The translations under genes were made by a program, and so were the position numbers. DNA of 64,000 nt from the NCBI RefSeq assembly GCF_033568475.1, contig NC_133120.1:92088151-92152150 (forward strand), read 5' to 3'. Below are positions 47,427-60,053 of the stretch, piece after piece (the stretch's first letter is position 1; every line of letters starts with the position of its first letter). The notes below the pieces were generated by a model. That model did not search any database, was not told the DNA's origin, and worked only from the letters and a program-made list of their open reading frames with translations. The DNA is from Henckelia pumila (lineage: Eukaryota; Streptophyta; Magnoliopsida; Lamiales; Gesneriaceae).

Positions 47427-48460
47427 AATAACACTCCTGTGAGACGGTTTCATTCGTGAGACGGGTCAATCCTACCCATATTTATAATAATAAGTAATAC
47501 TTTTGACATAAAATATAATACTTTTTAATGACCCTTGAGACTGTCTTATAGAAGTTTTTGCCATATATGTTAGACGTAGATCTTCATTTAATGTGGCCGG
47601 AATATTTTATATATCATAAATGAAAAGACACTATATATATCATTAGAAAAAAAAAATCGGTAGCATATAGAGATCGGACTAACAACACAACATCACATAG
47701 ATCTTGTTTATTGTCTCAATTTGCACGATTATGATTGTCGAAAATTTGTGTACGTACTAGGTTTAGATATTTCTAAAAAATTGCATGATTTTTTAATTTT
47801 GTTTTTAATTAATATTTAAAAATAAAAAATATTTATTTTATAATATTTTTATAAATATAATAAATTATATTTTAGCTCTATATATGTATTCTGATTTATT
47901 GATGAATTGTATTTTTATTAATATAAATGATAATATTATAACGTCGATAAAAGGAAAACATCATTTTATTATATATTTATTAATTTTTTTAATATATATT
48001 ATTTTTGGATATATAATTTATCAGTGTTATATCTGTGTGTATACTGTATATGTGTATGTGAATGTTTGTATCAATTAATATTTATAATTTTCTCCTACAA
48101 TAAATATGATCTCTTTATTATAATATAAAATTTAAATAAATATAAATTTATGCATATTTGTAAAATAAAATAATTTTAAAAAATAAAATGTGTATCCATT
48201 CGAATTTAACAAAAAATTTAAAATTAAAAATAATTTAAGTAAAAGGTAAAATCGATTTTATAAATTTATCATACATCAATTAAATCATTTCAATAGTTAT
48301 GTACCAATTTGATGATATCTTAGGTTTTAGCAATAGTTCCCCAGTGGTGTCGGTAAAACAAAATGGAGGATCTCATATACTAAAATGAATCTTACTCATT
48401 ACTATATTAAGTACTAACTATCATTATCGACCAATACAAAATTGTAAATTCAACCCTCAT
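47261..48460. other. intergenic with a TA microsatellite and a GAGAC-type repeat
   Basis: Holds a TA microsatellite (47358-47422) and, at about 47433-47562, a short repeat with GTGAGACGG motifs at the left and a TGAGACTGTCTTATAGAAG end at the right. These ends form weak inverted repeats and resemble pieces near 15170-15335, 32394-32570 and 54760-54830. No gene seen. Confidence 0.5.
47358..47422. repeat. (TA)n microsatellite, about 65 bp
   Basis: Uninterrupted TA repeat; the 60-codon minus-strand frame over it is an artefact. Confidence 0.95.
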
Positions 48461-48474
48461 GTACATTTAATTAG

Positions 48475-49424
48475 CTAGGGGTAAATTTGCTTTAAATCGC
48501 CAAACTCGAACTCAAATTTACGTACATTCAGTCTTTGTCATAAATAATGTGTTGCACTCCCTAATATACATAGAAATATTTGTGCTCCTTAGGCCAACTT
48601 GTTTTTTTGGATGAGCGTCGGTACAAACCATTGAAAATGTGGCATTAACATATAGAGATGTCAAAACGTATTAGCGAGGCGGACCGGCCTACAATTCGCC
48701 ACAACCCACCATTAGGTGCGACCGGGCAGACTAGCCTATTTTTTAGGCAGGTTGAGAAAACATCAATCCAACCCACCTATTTTAGTTGGTCTTACGGACT
48801 TACGTGTAATTTGGCAGGTTGGGGTGGGCTGATCCTCAACCCGCAAAAACCCACCGTTGGCCCGCCATTTAGTCGGTTGGAAAATTACCAACTCAACCCA
48901 CTTATTTTATATATTGGGCCGACCAACCCAACAAACCTAACACATTTTGATAGTTCTACTAATATATGATATTTGAGCACTTACTGTTTTAGATCGGGTA
49001 TAAAAGATTAGATTTTGAGTATAAAATTTGAACAATTTTATTAATATAACACTTATAACACATGTTTGGGTACTCGAAAATCATATATTTGGACCAAATC
49101 TAAAACTGTTAGTACTCAAGTATCATATATTAGTACAATATTTCTGATATTTTGTATCCATTTTCATTCAAAAAAAGGACAGATGTGTAATTAATATGTA
49201 CTCAAAAATCATATATTATCAACATATCTTAAACAATTAGTAATCAAATATCATGTATTAGTATTATATTTTCAATGTTTTGTCGACTTATTTAGAAAAA
49301 CATATATGGACCCAAGTAGTGCAGTAACATATTTATGCAGATCATGGAGTGCAAATAAAAGTTTTTTTGACAAGACTGAATGAAAAATTAGGTTTGGAGT
49401 TGGGGATTCAAAGCAAATTTACCC
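48475..49424. mobile_element. Mutator-type MITE, 950 bp, containing a hAT MITE
   Basis: GGGTAAATTTGCTTT near the left end is mirrored by the right end. Pairing continues through CATTCAGTCTT and GTTGCACTCC over about 130 bp. TTTAATTAG lies exactly on both sides (48466-48474 and 49425-49433), a 9-bp target duplication, although the left end has four extra bases (CTAG) before the matched repeat. The interior is AT-rich with repeated AAATCATATATT motifs. The hAT MITE at 48653-48958 lies within it. Confidence 0.75.
48653..48958. mobile_element. hAT-type MITE nested in a Mutator-type MITE
   Basis: The left end TAGAGATGTCAAAACG is the classic start of plant hAT non-autonomous elements, and the right end read inward is TAGAACTATCAAAATG. 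The flanking 8-mers TTAACATA (48645-48652) and CTAATATA (48959-48966) match at six of eight positions, an eroded hAT target duplication. The interior is rich in AACCCACC/GGGTTGGT motifs typical of this repeat type. A 103-codon frame across it is not a gene. Confidence 0.75.
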
Positions 49425-49433
49425 TTTAATTAG

Positions 49434-50494
49434 TTTAAAAATACAATTTATTTGATTATACCACAAAAAAATTTTGAAAAAAAAAAGGAAAAAAGTTGCT
49501 GTTAAAAAAATGGTCTTCCGATTCTCTAAAAATAAAAAATAAAAAATAAAAAAAATAAAAAAAACTACCGGTCTCCCTAATTTTTGTGATTAATCAATGT
49601 GTCAAACAAATTTTGTAAACATAATAAAAAAATATTTCAATCACAAGTTGTAGAGCAGTACACATGTTATATGTGCCTAGCTTAAATATGTGCATAAAAT
49701 GTTATTAATTTTATATCAAAATCAATGATCTAAATAAAGGATATTTTAGAAATCCATGAAGCCACTAATGCAATAAAAACTAAACTTTTCATACCATGAT
49801 CGGAGGGAATGGTATGACAGGAAACGAGAGATTACGTTAAAGAAATCGAAAAAAGCAAATGATGAACGCACAAAAATAGCACAGTTAAAGCATTGTATAG
49901 CAAACAAAGAGTCAAGCCAAAAACAGCACGGATTACACAAATAAAGTTTACACACACGGGAGATGAGAAGTCTTTCAGCTGCAATAAAAAGTAAAAAAAG
50001 AAAGTTCGATGTTCAAGGATCACCGATCACCCCCACTTCTTGCTTCCCCTTCTTACTCGGCATCCTCGTTCCTGCACATTGAAATTGAGCTTTATGCAGT
50101 CAGCCTCTCGGGTTCATTCCCTCCTGAGGAATGTTAGAAGAAAACACAATTGAACCAAGTAGATGTAATAATGAGTGGCACCCGTTAGAACTTTATCTAT
50201 CTAATCTAAGCCATTATACATATGAAAAGATTGCATCTGACATTTCGTCCTTTTGTAACGCGCGATTTGAAGAACAAAAACTAGAATCGACCAAGTCCAA
50301 CAGAAGACTTTCACCAAGTGTTGGGTACATAATCCTGTGAAATCTTGACAGCATGAAAAAGAAAAACAAAAGCATTGCACCCTTACTCTATCCATGCAAT
50401 GGAGGAAGTGTAGAAGTGCCGTTATGGTCTCCTTCAAATACCCTATCCATCACAATTACTAGCGAAGAATAGTAAATTTCACGCATACCTTTAT
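49434..50494. other. spacer and probable 3' region of the F-box gene
   Basis: A-rich tracts to about 49560, then from about 49740 less AT-rich sequence that probably includes the F-box 3' UTR. A good acceptor-like GTGCAG on the minus strand near 50070 suggests a possible 3'-UTR intron. No separate gene recognised. Confidence 0.4.
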
Positions 50495-51976
50495 TCATTT
50501 TTCCCCATCAATCAAGATTCCCTGAGTATCCACATTTGGCTCAATGGTTCTTGGTTTCCTAGTGATCTCCAGAAGAAAACCTTTTTCTCCCTGTTGTGAC
50601 AGGTTAATGGACACCGATTCCAGTAGGGAATCCTTGAAAACTTCAAAGCGTTCCATGTCAAAACCCTACATACAAAAAGAAATAATAATGGTGAAATGAG
50701 TCCACTAACAAACTGAAAACGATGATATCAAATTAAGCATCACGGCAAACTACTCGTACATCTTTAATCAGAAAATTCTCGAGATTGGGTGCACACTCAA
50801 GTAAGCTGGGGAGCAGTTCCCATCCGCTAGAATTCATTTTTTTTACAACCAAAGTGACAAGATTAGGAAACTGGAGCAGTGGACGAGGCCAAAGTTGCAA
50901 CATCTGCATGAAATGATGAGCATATAACATATTGCATCTTTTACGAGTGCAAGTGTAAAAAAGAATGGGCATTCATTCGTGTCAAGAAGATAGAATCTTA
51001 CTGTGATGAACTGTTCTGACAAAAACAACTTCACGACATTCGTGCAGACTTTTATTAGCGCAGAAGCATGTTCATTGAACTCGAATGTATATTGGCTGAT
51101 ACTTTGATCAAGATCTAGCTGAGCTATCTGAAGAGATTCAAGTTTGTTGCCCAAATAACGATTTGCCAAGAACCCACGATAGTTTAGCTCTTCAAGGTTT
51201 GGAGCGTCAATCTCGATTTGACCCTCAAGACAGTAAAAATCATTAACCAATTTCACAACTTTAAGGGAAGGAATGCAGATCTTAAGTATTTCTCCAGGGT
51301 AACAATAGCAATTATATACCAACAAATACTCGAGCATTGGACAGCCTTCGAGAAGAGCATTAGCTTCCTTATATTTCATGAATTGAATGGAGAGTATTTT
51401 AAGATTCGGCAGATTGAACCTGAATTCGAGATCTTGGTCAACAAAGTATAGGAAGAGATTCAGAGACACTATTTTGCAGCCAAAAAGACTGTCGAACAAA
51501 GGGGTGGCATTCTTGAGATGACGAACTCGGAGATCAATCCTCTTCGCATTAAGACGTATAGCAGCACTAACCCAATTGGAAATGCATAACCCATCACTAA
51601 AGTTTTGACAAATCAGACAGAAGGCATAGATAGAAGGAACATCAGACAATGTGACATTTAATAATCGATCAACAAAAGTTGTAAAACTGATCAGATTGGT
51701 GCTGGAGGCTGATTGCTGGTTTAATAGTAATGAGTCATCCAGGTGGAGCTTAAGATTTGGTATGAAACGGAATAGATTTTTCCATTTGGTGGAGAGGATA
51801 GAGGTGGCAACCGCATATTTTGTGGGCAGGAACGATAGGATGTGACAGAGAATTTCATTGGGCATATTGCTTATTCTATCCATTTCACCACCATTTCGAC
51901 CCTCGTCGTCATCCGGGGTTTTCTCATTTACTGGTGCTTTTTCAAGGGACCTAAAATGCTTTTGGATTGTATCCAT
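50495..51976 (-). CDS. F-box/LRR protein with C-terminal FBD domain
   Basis: Three exons on the minus strand, 51002-51976, 50760-50903 and 50495-50665, give 1290 nt, 429 residues, in phase. The F-box is at about 33-75 (DRISNMPNEILCHILSFLPT, SILSTKWKNLF), the Skp1-binding module of SCF ubiquitin ligases. Leucine-rich repeats follow (FNLPNLKILSIQF, LLEGCPMLEYLLVYNC, IPSLKVVKLV, APNLEELNY). The last two exons form the FBD part (FPNLVTLVVKK, LLPSLLECAPNLENFLIKD, MERFEVFKDSLLESVSINL). An upstream in-frame TTG is not a start; the ATG at 51976 is used. The family is large and fast-evolving in plants, and the substrate cannot be inferred. Confidence 0.92.
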
Positions 51977-54040
51977 ATGCGAGAAACTCCCGATTACAAA
52001 CAAAGAGGGGGGAGAAATATCAAGGATATTTTATGCCTCGCAAATTGCAGCTTATCTTAGATGGAGCTGTCAATTCTTGCTTCTATCATGTACAATCCTG
52101 TTTCTTGATTTGCATTGGAAATGTAGCAATCCATTACCTGCGAAAAAGTATGAAATGTGCATTACAAATGATTCTAATAAAGACGACTTTTCTTTAATAT
52201 GTCAAACCTCCAAGTTAGATATAAACTCAAATACTGGAAAAATTATGTAAGAAAAGAAAGAAATTTAAACCTTAACGGTGTCATGAACTTGTTAAACAAA
52301 CATTCCAGAATTTTATCATGGTGATAAAGCATTTGCATTGTAATACAGGACAATAAAGTTTGAAAACTGAATTTTCAGACACATTATATAAGTAAAAAAT
52401 AATGGTAATTCAGGTGATGTTCTTTCTTAAAACAGTAAATCATGGGTCGAGTTCTTGTTGAATCCAACATACCATGATAAATTTCATTTCTGCTCTTGCA
52501 GAACATGTAAAAAAAATTTAATTTCTCTAGCACGAGCATGCGTGTTGAGTAGAGACAATCTCGACCTAATAACTAGCAATTGGGCTTTTTTTATTCGCTT
52601 TTTAACCATTCTGTTGTGTACATTTTAACCAAATAAGAAACAAGCATTCAAAGACAATCTTTCATCGATCTAAATTTACATGAGGCGATAAATTTTTAAT
52701 AAGCATAGGTGATCAAATACATGTTAATTAGAAACACAAAATATCTTCCAAGATTTAAAAGAAACGCGCTCACAATTGGCAATGCTTGGCAGAAATTTTT
52801 TTGAATCTTCTCCAGATCTTCGATGGCACCTCTCTTATGATGACTTATTTCCTCTTTTCTGCTGCAATCCTACATTCAGGCACCCAGCAACAAGGCAGAT
52901 CCTTTTACCATCAAGGTTTCAAGGCTGCCGCTCGCCATACCCTAGAAACCACCACCCTCTCGATGTTTTCGATGAACAAACACTTTCCTTCAGTCTGCAT
53001 ATGAAAAGCAAGATACGCGGTTATACACGTGTTTCCATACAAGACACGTTTCACATGCACGAACACGTGTTTAAATAACAGCAAACTGGGCGACATGTGT
53101 GCAACTTTCACGTGACGGAACGATTGTTATACACGCACATAGAGTTTTGAAATAAAAAGTAGGTATGACATGGCATCATCCTCCAATCTCCATTTGTTCT
53201 TCATGCAAAGTCACATTTCACTAGGTTACTCGAACAACTACACTTCATTTTAATCCTGCAAGATATCGTTGGCGAACCAATTAACTCCTTTGTAGAACAG
53301 TTGGTTCGAACCATGGATTTCAAGTATCTGAGTCGGTTGCAAACACTGAAAATTAGAGTGACACATGACAAATATCAGATTAGACATCAAAAAAATGAAA
53401 ACATTTACTTTCAAGAATTGCAAATGTGTTTTTCAACATGGATTTATTGATGCCTAACCAGAAAATGTAAAAGCTTTACAGCATCACATTGCAGTGAATC
53501 ACATAAACAAAAGAAAACAGGTCATTTCCACCATTACAATCAGTATTGAGAAAGAAGGCATGTTGGACGAACATATCCAAATATGAAACTGAAACAAACT
53601 AACATCAATCAACAAGAGTGTCGTAGAAATAGGCGCAAAAAATTATAATCACGTATGATCACTTCCACCACATTTATCATCATCTTCTATAACATATAAA
53701 GGATGCGGATCCTGGTTTCAAATTTTTTACTTCCAATGTTAAACTGGATTTTCTAAAAACAAATCGTTTATAAATATGAATTCAGAAGATACAACATTGG
53801 ACCGCAAACACGAAACACTTACTTCAATATAGTTAATGAAATGCAAGAGTTGAAGCTTAGTTTGAAATCATTAAAGCTGTGCTAATATTTCATTATTCAA
53901 TTCAATAAGCGAATAACTTTAATCAAAGATTCTTGACGTCAGATCATATTTCCTTACGCAGCCTATAAAAAAACTTCCCCTTTGAGAACATTGTTCCCTT
54001 AATGAGTACAAACTTTACTAGATTGGAAGGCAGACAGAGA
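51977..54040. other. upstream region of the F-box gene, no second gene seen
   Basis: On the minus strand, the GC-richer stretch 52780-53010 (containing TTCTAGGGTATGGCG and GAAGATCTGGAGAAGATTC) looks like a spliced leader exon of the F-box gene, but the borders are not certain. CACGTG-like motifs occur near 53028, 53066 and 53110. The rest is non-coding. Confidence 0.4.
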
Positions 54041-54050
54041 CAGCTACTAA

Positions 54051-54189
54051 GGCAGTTTTTTGTTGAGATTTTAATAAATGTTTTACAGCTTTTCCTTCAC
54101 TAAATTTTGAAATTTTGCGAATGAAAAACTAACAAATTTCGCGAAGGGAAAGCTAACAAGTGCTTCGTTGAAGTCTCCCAAACACTACC
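54051..54189. mobile_element. Tourist/PIF-like MITE, 139 bp
   Basis: The ends GGCAGTTTTTTG and, read inward from the right, GGTAGTGTTTGG form an inverted repeat. The arms share GCTTTCCCTTCGCGAAATTT-like cores. TAA flanks both sides (54048-54050 and 54190-54192), a 3-bp target duplication fitting PIF/Harbinger. It is a relative of the split MITE at 6633-12149. Confidence 0.6.
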
Positions 54190-54199
54190 TAAATACCAG

Positions 54200-56660
54200 T
54201 GGGAACAATCTAAATACATTGCCCACGAACGCATGACAATAAATTCTTCTGTATAAAACAAGATAAGCTTCCCATTCATCAAATATATTTGAATGCCGAA
54301 CCAGGAATTGATAGAGACGCAACTCTTCTCAGCATCAAGAATGCCACAATTCCCGAAACGCGGACAAAAACGGTGAATCGAGATGGATCCATCACATGCA
54401 TTCGAACAATCAAGAAACAGTCATTCCACACAAAGGGGAAAACCAGAGAATCCACCTGTTCAAATTTCCTTTTTTTTTCTTTTTTTTCTTTTTGGCTGAA
54501 TTCAACTTTCTTTCGTATCGCCAAAAACTTAGCATTACGGAGGGAATTAGTGCAGCGGAAGTGGGCTCTTGATGAGTTACGGGCTGGGGATGTGGGTCGG
54601 GTCTCGAATCTGAATTCGATCAGCCACGATCATTGGATGATTATAAGGCAAGTTGAAATGATCATCTAACTTCAAACCATAATGGGGTAAGCCCCAATGA
54701 TCAAGATAAAAGATCTTAACATTCATTTTCTGGGAAAAGAAAAATAAATAAAAAATGCAAGTATTATTTTTCAAAATATGAATAAGATCGACCTCACGGG
54801 TCTGTATTATTGTTTCACAAAGATCCACTCATCTTAAGGGACAAAGATATATCCTTTTTATTATAATAAGTGATAATTATGTTCATGCTTTACGAAAAAC
54901 TACTCTGATTTCATCTTATGATTATTTTTCAAAATATGAATTGAATCGACCGTGTCACATCTGCAAGACTATTTCCCAAATATCTACTCATCTTACACCT
55001 CGAAGATCTACTCTAATTTCTTTTTATTATTATAGTAATCATTAATTAATTAATTATGTTCATGTTTCACGAAGACCTACCCTAATTTATTTTTATGATT
55101 ATAAGTGATAATTATGTTCATTCTTGTGTACTTAATAATTGAAAGGTTTATGACATCTATGCTTAGTTAATGTTATGTACTTGAACTTAACTAAACCTAA
55201 AACTACCTCAAGTGGTATGATTGTCTAAGTTTATATATACAACTCTCAAGTACTTAATACCGCCGATATGAGACAAATAACACTCTCTCACGTTCAGGAA
55301 TAAACATGTGGCATGAAAAATTCAAGATATATTTAACGGGTAGCCCATATGGCACTCCAAAATGTAAATGTGGATCTGGCATCTGATATCATGTCAAGAT
55401 ATTAGAGTTGAGTCTACTCCACCGAAAAAGCTAGCTCAATGAGAGAAGGTTATCCAAGTTCATAATCTTAATATGGTATTTATATCAAAGTTACGAGTTC
55501 GATTCTTATTGATTATTACAGGGAGTGTAGGTGAGATTATTGGATGCAATAATTCTCATTGTTGATAAAGCAATCGACACGTGACGTTTGAGCTGTTGTG
55601 AAATTTAAAATTTTAAGTTACGTCGTTACCACCAGCTATAACATTTGGTAAAACAAGTACTCGAACTAGTGTTCTAAAATTTGACCTAAGCGCTAAGCGT
55701 CAACCGACCGCACTAAAATAGTGCTAGTCGGCCAACTTAGGCATCCTTGGCGTCTAGGTGGCCTTAGACGGCCTAGACACCAAGAAAGCTAAAAAGTTTG
55801 GTTTAATTTTTTTTATATATAAAAAAATTAAAACTCAATTTTAAACATTTATTCTTTTGTGTTGATCTTTAAATAACATTTAGTTTTATAAGTCCTAAAT
55901 TAACGTCCAACAATAAAACCTATTTGTTGGCTTGCCCTAATGGCTAATACCAAACTTCATCTCATCTTTCAATTTTCAAATTTATGTTGCCCTAAATGTC
56001 GGATCAAGTTGGGGGAACTCCATTTGTATGGACACATGGGAGGTGTGTTAACTGCACTATACAATTGATAGTCATGTTAATGCTTCAATTTCTGCTTAAT
56101 CCGCGAAATCCGCATAACAGCGTCTAACTTTGCCCAGATGATGGTCTGTCGTCCGACTAACTTCTAGCGAATATTATAAACTTGATTCGACCCTACAATT
56201 AGTATGAATTAATTGATTATTCATTTTGGAACGGGATGAGTACTCACTCGAACAACCATTAACGAAATATTATTTTACATGCTTGATAAACCGATTATTC
56301 GGGCCACATCCGCAGCTTGAAGGGGGACAAGATCTTTTTAAATCTTGTCTAAAATGAAATAAAATATCCGACTATTTGACAGCCAATGAAATCTGATAAT
56401 GGGCTCCAAATTGCATCTGGTCTAAAAGTGAATTTAAGATTTCAAACTAAACAAAATACACATTCAATCATCACTCGCAAACTTCTTGAAGACGATTGAA
56501 AAAGGAGAGCAAACTGTGTTATTATTGTAATGTAATAAAAGAAAGTAAAAGTCAGAATTTTGTTATTCTTCTATATGTACACCACAACATTATGATATGC
56601 AAAATTTAAACATGTTTGGCTAACTCTTTCCCCTTCACTTGATCCTTAGCATGGCAGAGA
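54200..56660. other. intergenic region with degraded dispersed repeats
   Basis: No intact gene. A GAGAC-type repeat with CGGGTCTG motifs lies at about 54760-54840, with an imperfect second copy near 54920-55010. At 55190-55620 there is a decayed dispersed repeat. It contains CATCTGATATCATG, like a minus-strand Met-tRNA primer-site motif, and further on GCTAGCTCAATGAGAG and GAGTTCGATTC, like tRNA A and B boxes. This may be LTR-element or SINE debris. At 55670-55790 there is a GCGCTAAGCG/GGCGTCTAGG palindromic-looking block. Confidence 0.4.
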
Positions 56661-56665
56661 TTTGA

Positions 56666-58630
56666 CTAAGAAGCTGTGGCCAGTGGTGGCCAGTGAGATC
56701 CTTCTTCAAAAAACTTGGATGATGCGCTACTTATCCCCAGTCCATATTCGCTTTTCGACGACTCCTCTTCATCATCATCATCCGCATCCCACAAAAATCG
56801 AGCATATGAAGCTAGCACGTAGCTGCAGTTGACAAGAATATTTACTCGTGTAAGTATATATGCAATAAAACATGAACCTTCCATTGCTTCATATTTAGGA
56901 ACTTTAACAAACCATAGTTTGCCTAGCCCTTGTAATCTTTTAAACAGGGGATTTAAAGCCAGTATGAAAAACTCGTGCTCAAGTGGCTTGCAACCTGATT
57001 TCAAGATCAAGGTAATAAAACCAAGATGCCGAAATTTAATGGAAATCTCATTCACAGAGATGAGAGTTGAGACTCAAATGCACCGTCCAGAAATTCGAGG
57101 AATGTCATAACAATGAAAAATGGTGTCAACCAATCAATTCACTCATTAGAGATGTATATCTGCCTCAATTTCATCATGTTTGGGGCAGCAGTTAACACAC
57201 TTTTTGTATTTATCGGGCATGTGTTTTATTGACTATGGGAATTTGAAGTATCATCGAGAAGCTGATAATAAACATATCAGTAAAATAAACTTATCATTCA
57301 AGATAAGAATGTCGAAATTTCAATGTAGCCGAACAAAAGAGTAAACCAAACTTATTAGTCAAGATAATAATCAACAATCTTGGAGTGGCCATAGAGAAAA
57401 GTATCAAGAAAATAAAATAAGAATGGATAACTTCAAGTTTACCAATCATTGGGGTCTGTTTTAACAGCTTGATCAAAATAAGCCTCGGCCCTTTCAGCAT
57501 CATTATGCGTTTGCCATATTAAATCAGCATACAGTGATAACACATTAGCATCATTTGGGTTGGCTAAAATCGCCCTTCCGCAATACTCTTCTGCTTTAGC
57601 AAAATCTCCCTTAACCTTTAACACATAATAAAAACTAAAATCAGAACCTAAAAGACTAAAATCAAAACCTAATGAAAAAAATATACTACATCAACTTGAT
57701 GAATTAAGCGACTATTTGCTGATTTCCTGAAGGTTAAGTATCAGGTGACGCAGACCCCAGATATAAAACAAGAAAACAATTTTGTGCATTCATCCGGTGG
57801 GAACTTTCAATTTCAGAAAAGTTTCACAAAAGGCACCATAAACAATCTATGAAACAAAACTCAATCATAATACATTTTGCAGAAGGTTCTCTTGATAATC
57901 ACTACAGGTATCACCTAAGAAAACAATAACAAGATCAAAAATTCTCCCTTGCGAGCACAAGCTAACTCTAAAAATATCACAGAAAACGTGACGAGGGCGG
58001 AAGTGAATCTTAAAAAAAAAAGAGCTTTCAAATTTCATCATTGTAAAGACAAAATCTTTGAGATAAAGTGAGAACCTCTTTCAAGAATTTAGCATAATTT
58101 GCCATCAAAAGAGCATTCCCAGGATTGGCTTTAATCATCATCTCATAATACGCATCTGTGCTATCTTGCCCATTCCAGCTCCCTGAATCTTGCGACCCAG
58201 ATCCATCATAAAATCCTCTCCCACCACCACAACTCATGCCGCCGCCGCCGCCAACCAACGGCATCAGCGGCATCCTCTCCCTTTCCGCTACAGCATAACA
58301 GCCCTCGGTCGCCATCGACTCACCCAATCCAGAGCTCGACAGCAAAATGGACCCCATATTCTGCGGTTCTTTCCTCTCCGTGACCTTCTTCGGTAGCATC
58401 AAGCTCTTCTTCGGCTTCAACGGGTCCTTGAGATCCGATTCCAATGCAGACCGCGCGGGAGTGCATCTTCCCGGGCTTTCATCGCAATGAAGCGATGTCA
58501 TAAAGCAGACAGATCGGGTACGCGTCAATTGGGGCAGGATACTGGATTCCGGGGACGACCCGGATGTGGAGTTGGGTAGCCATGAATTCAAGATTGGTGA
58601 GGAAGAGCTCCTCAGCAACATTCTTTTCAT
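56666..58630 (-). CDS. tetratricopeptide-repeat-like superfamily protein
   Basis: Three exons on the minus strand, 58076-58630, 57443-57615 and 56666-56822, give 885 nt, 294 residues, in phase. The N-terminus [19 protein letters not shown] is typical of a plant-specific TPR-like family that begins MLLRSSS(T)P (At5g20190 type, as I recall). A Gly-rich stretch ([16 protein letters not shown]) precedes the TPR region: [77 protein letters not shown] and [12 protein letters not shown]. An acidic DDDDEEE run follows and the C-terminus is short. TPR helices usually mediate protein-protein contacts. No partner can be inferred. Confidence 0.92.
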
Positions 58631-58742
58631 TTGATTACTTTCTTCTTCTTACAAATAACGAGGAAGTATTCTCTGGTATATATGCCAGAAGGAGGCGGTG
58701 CTCCGCCGCGTTGCGCTGGGAAAGGCGGTGGTTGGGGTCAGG

Positions 58743-58749
58743 TTTTATA
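58743..58749 (-). promoter_or_regulatory. TATA box of the TPR-like gene
   Basis: On the minus strand TCCTATAAAACC lies about 115 bp upstream of the start codon, a near-consensus plant TATA box with the expected leader length. Confidence 0.6.
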
Positions 58750-59375
58750 GGAGATTTTTGAAGAAGAAGTGGGTGAATGGTGGCCGTCGGATTGGAATCT
58801 GATGAAAATGAAGATATGCGTGGACATAGATTTTTATTTGTTGATTCATTATCTTATTATGGAGTGGTTAATTCAAAAATAATTAATATTTTTATGATAA
58901 ACAAATTATTAGGGACTTAAAAAATTATTCATTGGCTTGTGGTTTACATTGATTGCACCATGGTTTATATATATATCATATAAGAAATATCTTTTATGGA
59001 GAAAAAAAATCATCATTAAAATAATAGATTCACTGCTGCAAATTGTTCAAAATTTGAAGATAATTTGTCTTTTTAATTTAAAAAAAAAAGGCAAACACAA
59101 ACCACAATAACAAAAAAGAGAAACATATAGTTTATCCTGTGATTAAGACTGTTTCTCAAGCAGATAAAAATGACAGAATAAAAAGAAACCAAAAAAACAA
59201 AATTTCATCATGATATTTAGTAAAATAGGGCTCCACCACTAAAGATTTCAGTGTTATTTCTGGTGGAGAATCAAACTGCTCAACACCATATCATTGCCAT
59301 TTGATCAAGATTTTTGTAGCCTGAAAAAGACGAGCAGCCCACTCTAATTCATTTCACAACAATGTTATTTTCAAA

Positions 59376-59413
59376 GCGCGTATGCGTGTGCGCGTGTGCG
59401 TGCGCGTGCGCGT
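59376..59413. repeat. alternating GC/GT tract, 38 bp
   Basis: Thirty-eight bases of unbroken purine-pyrimidine alternation rich in GCGCGTGTGCG, inside AT-rich DNA. Such tracts can adopt Z-DNA under negative supercoiling. Confidence 0.9.
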
Positions 59414-59674
59414 CGTTCATCGCATGACATAAATTATATAAAAGAGAAATGGTCTACTCCGTAAAAATGTTTGTCATAGCAATAAGAGAATCTCGATTAT
59501 AAGAGAATCAAAAGACACTGGACAGGTAAAAAAAATGGTCATGCAAGTTAAGAAATGATCGCTGTAGTAGTAAAAACGGCAGTTGCTCCCCCGTTGATGT
59601 TGCACGCGATCTGGATTTTTTAAAAAGAATATGAATGTTTTGTGCAATAACGTGATGTGTTGATGTAATAAATT

Positions 59675-59939
59675 TATAGCCTAGTTATTATTATTAATTA
59701 ACAGGAAAAAGCAATAAAGATAATATGGCTACTCAACCAATCCAACACGTAAGTTCGTGTCAAATTCACATTAGTTCAAGGGATGAAAAAACAAATCTTT
59801 AATTATATAGCCTAATTATTATTAATTATATTATAATTATAACATGAAAAAGCATGAAAGATAATATGGCTACTCAACCAATCCAACACGTAAGTTCGTG
59901 TCAAATCAAGAGATGAAAAAACAAATCTTTAAATACCAA
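59675..59939. repeat. tandem duplication, about 130-150 bp unit
   Basis: TATAGCCTAGTTATTATT at 59675 and TATAGCCTAATTATTATT at 59806 start two copies. Both contain ATATGGCTACTCAACC and CAACACGTAAGTTCGTGTC and end with AAACAAATCTTTAA; small indels separate them. Confidence 0.9.
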
Positions 59940-60053
59940 GGTACAAAACATTTTTCATGAAATAAATTATGGGTTAAAACCAAAAACAAATAGAACCAGG
60001 AAAATAATAAACTAGGATAATCAAAAGGATACCCGAGGATGGGAATGAATCAA

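Larger units (their letters stand above)
58780..60050. other. intergenic DNA with a Z-forming tract and a tandem duplication
   Basis: No coding signal. Contains the alternating purine-pyrimidine tract at 59376-59413 and the duplicated block at 59675-59939. Confidence 0.6.

Noticed and set aside
47287-47469. YIYIYI-repeat open frame
   Set aside because: Translation of the TA microsatellite.
48658-48969. 103-codon open frame as a gene
   Set aside because: It coincides with a hAT-type MITE with recognisable ends and flanking duplication; such GGTTGGGT-rich interiors are non-coding.
54289-54669. 126-codon plus-strand open frame
   Set aside because: No domain, crosses a CT-run, no splice context; looks accidental.
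55410-55620. A second tRNA-type SINE
   Set aside because: Box A-like and box B-like motifs are present, but no A-tail or target duplication could be found and the adjacent sequence looks like older LTR-type debris, so it is only mentioned within the intergenic entry.
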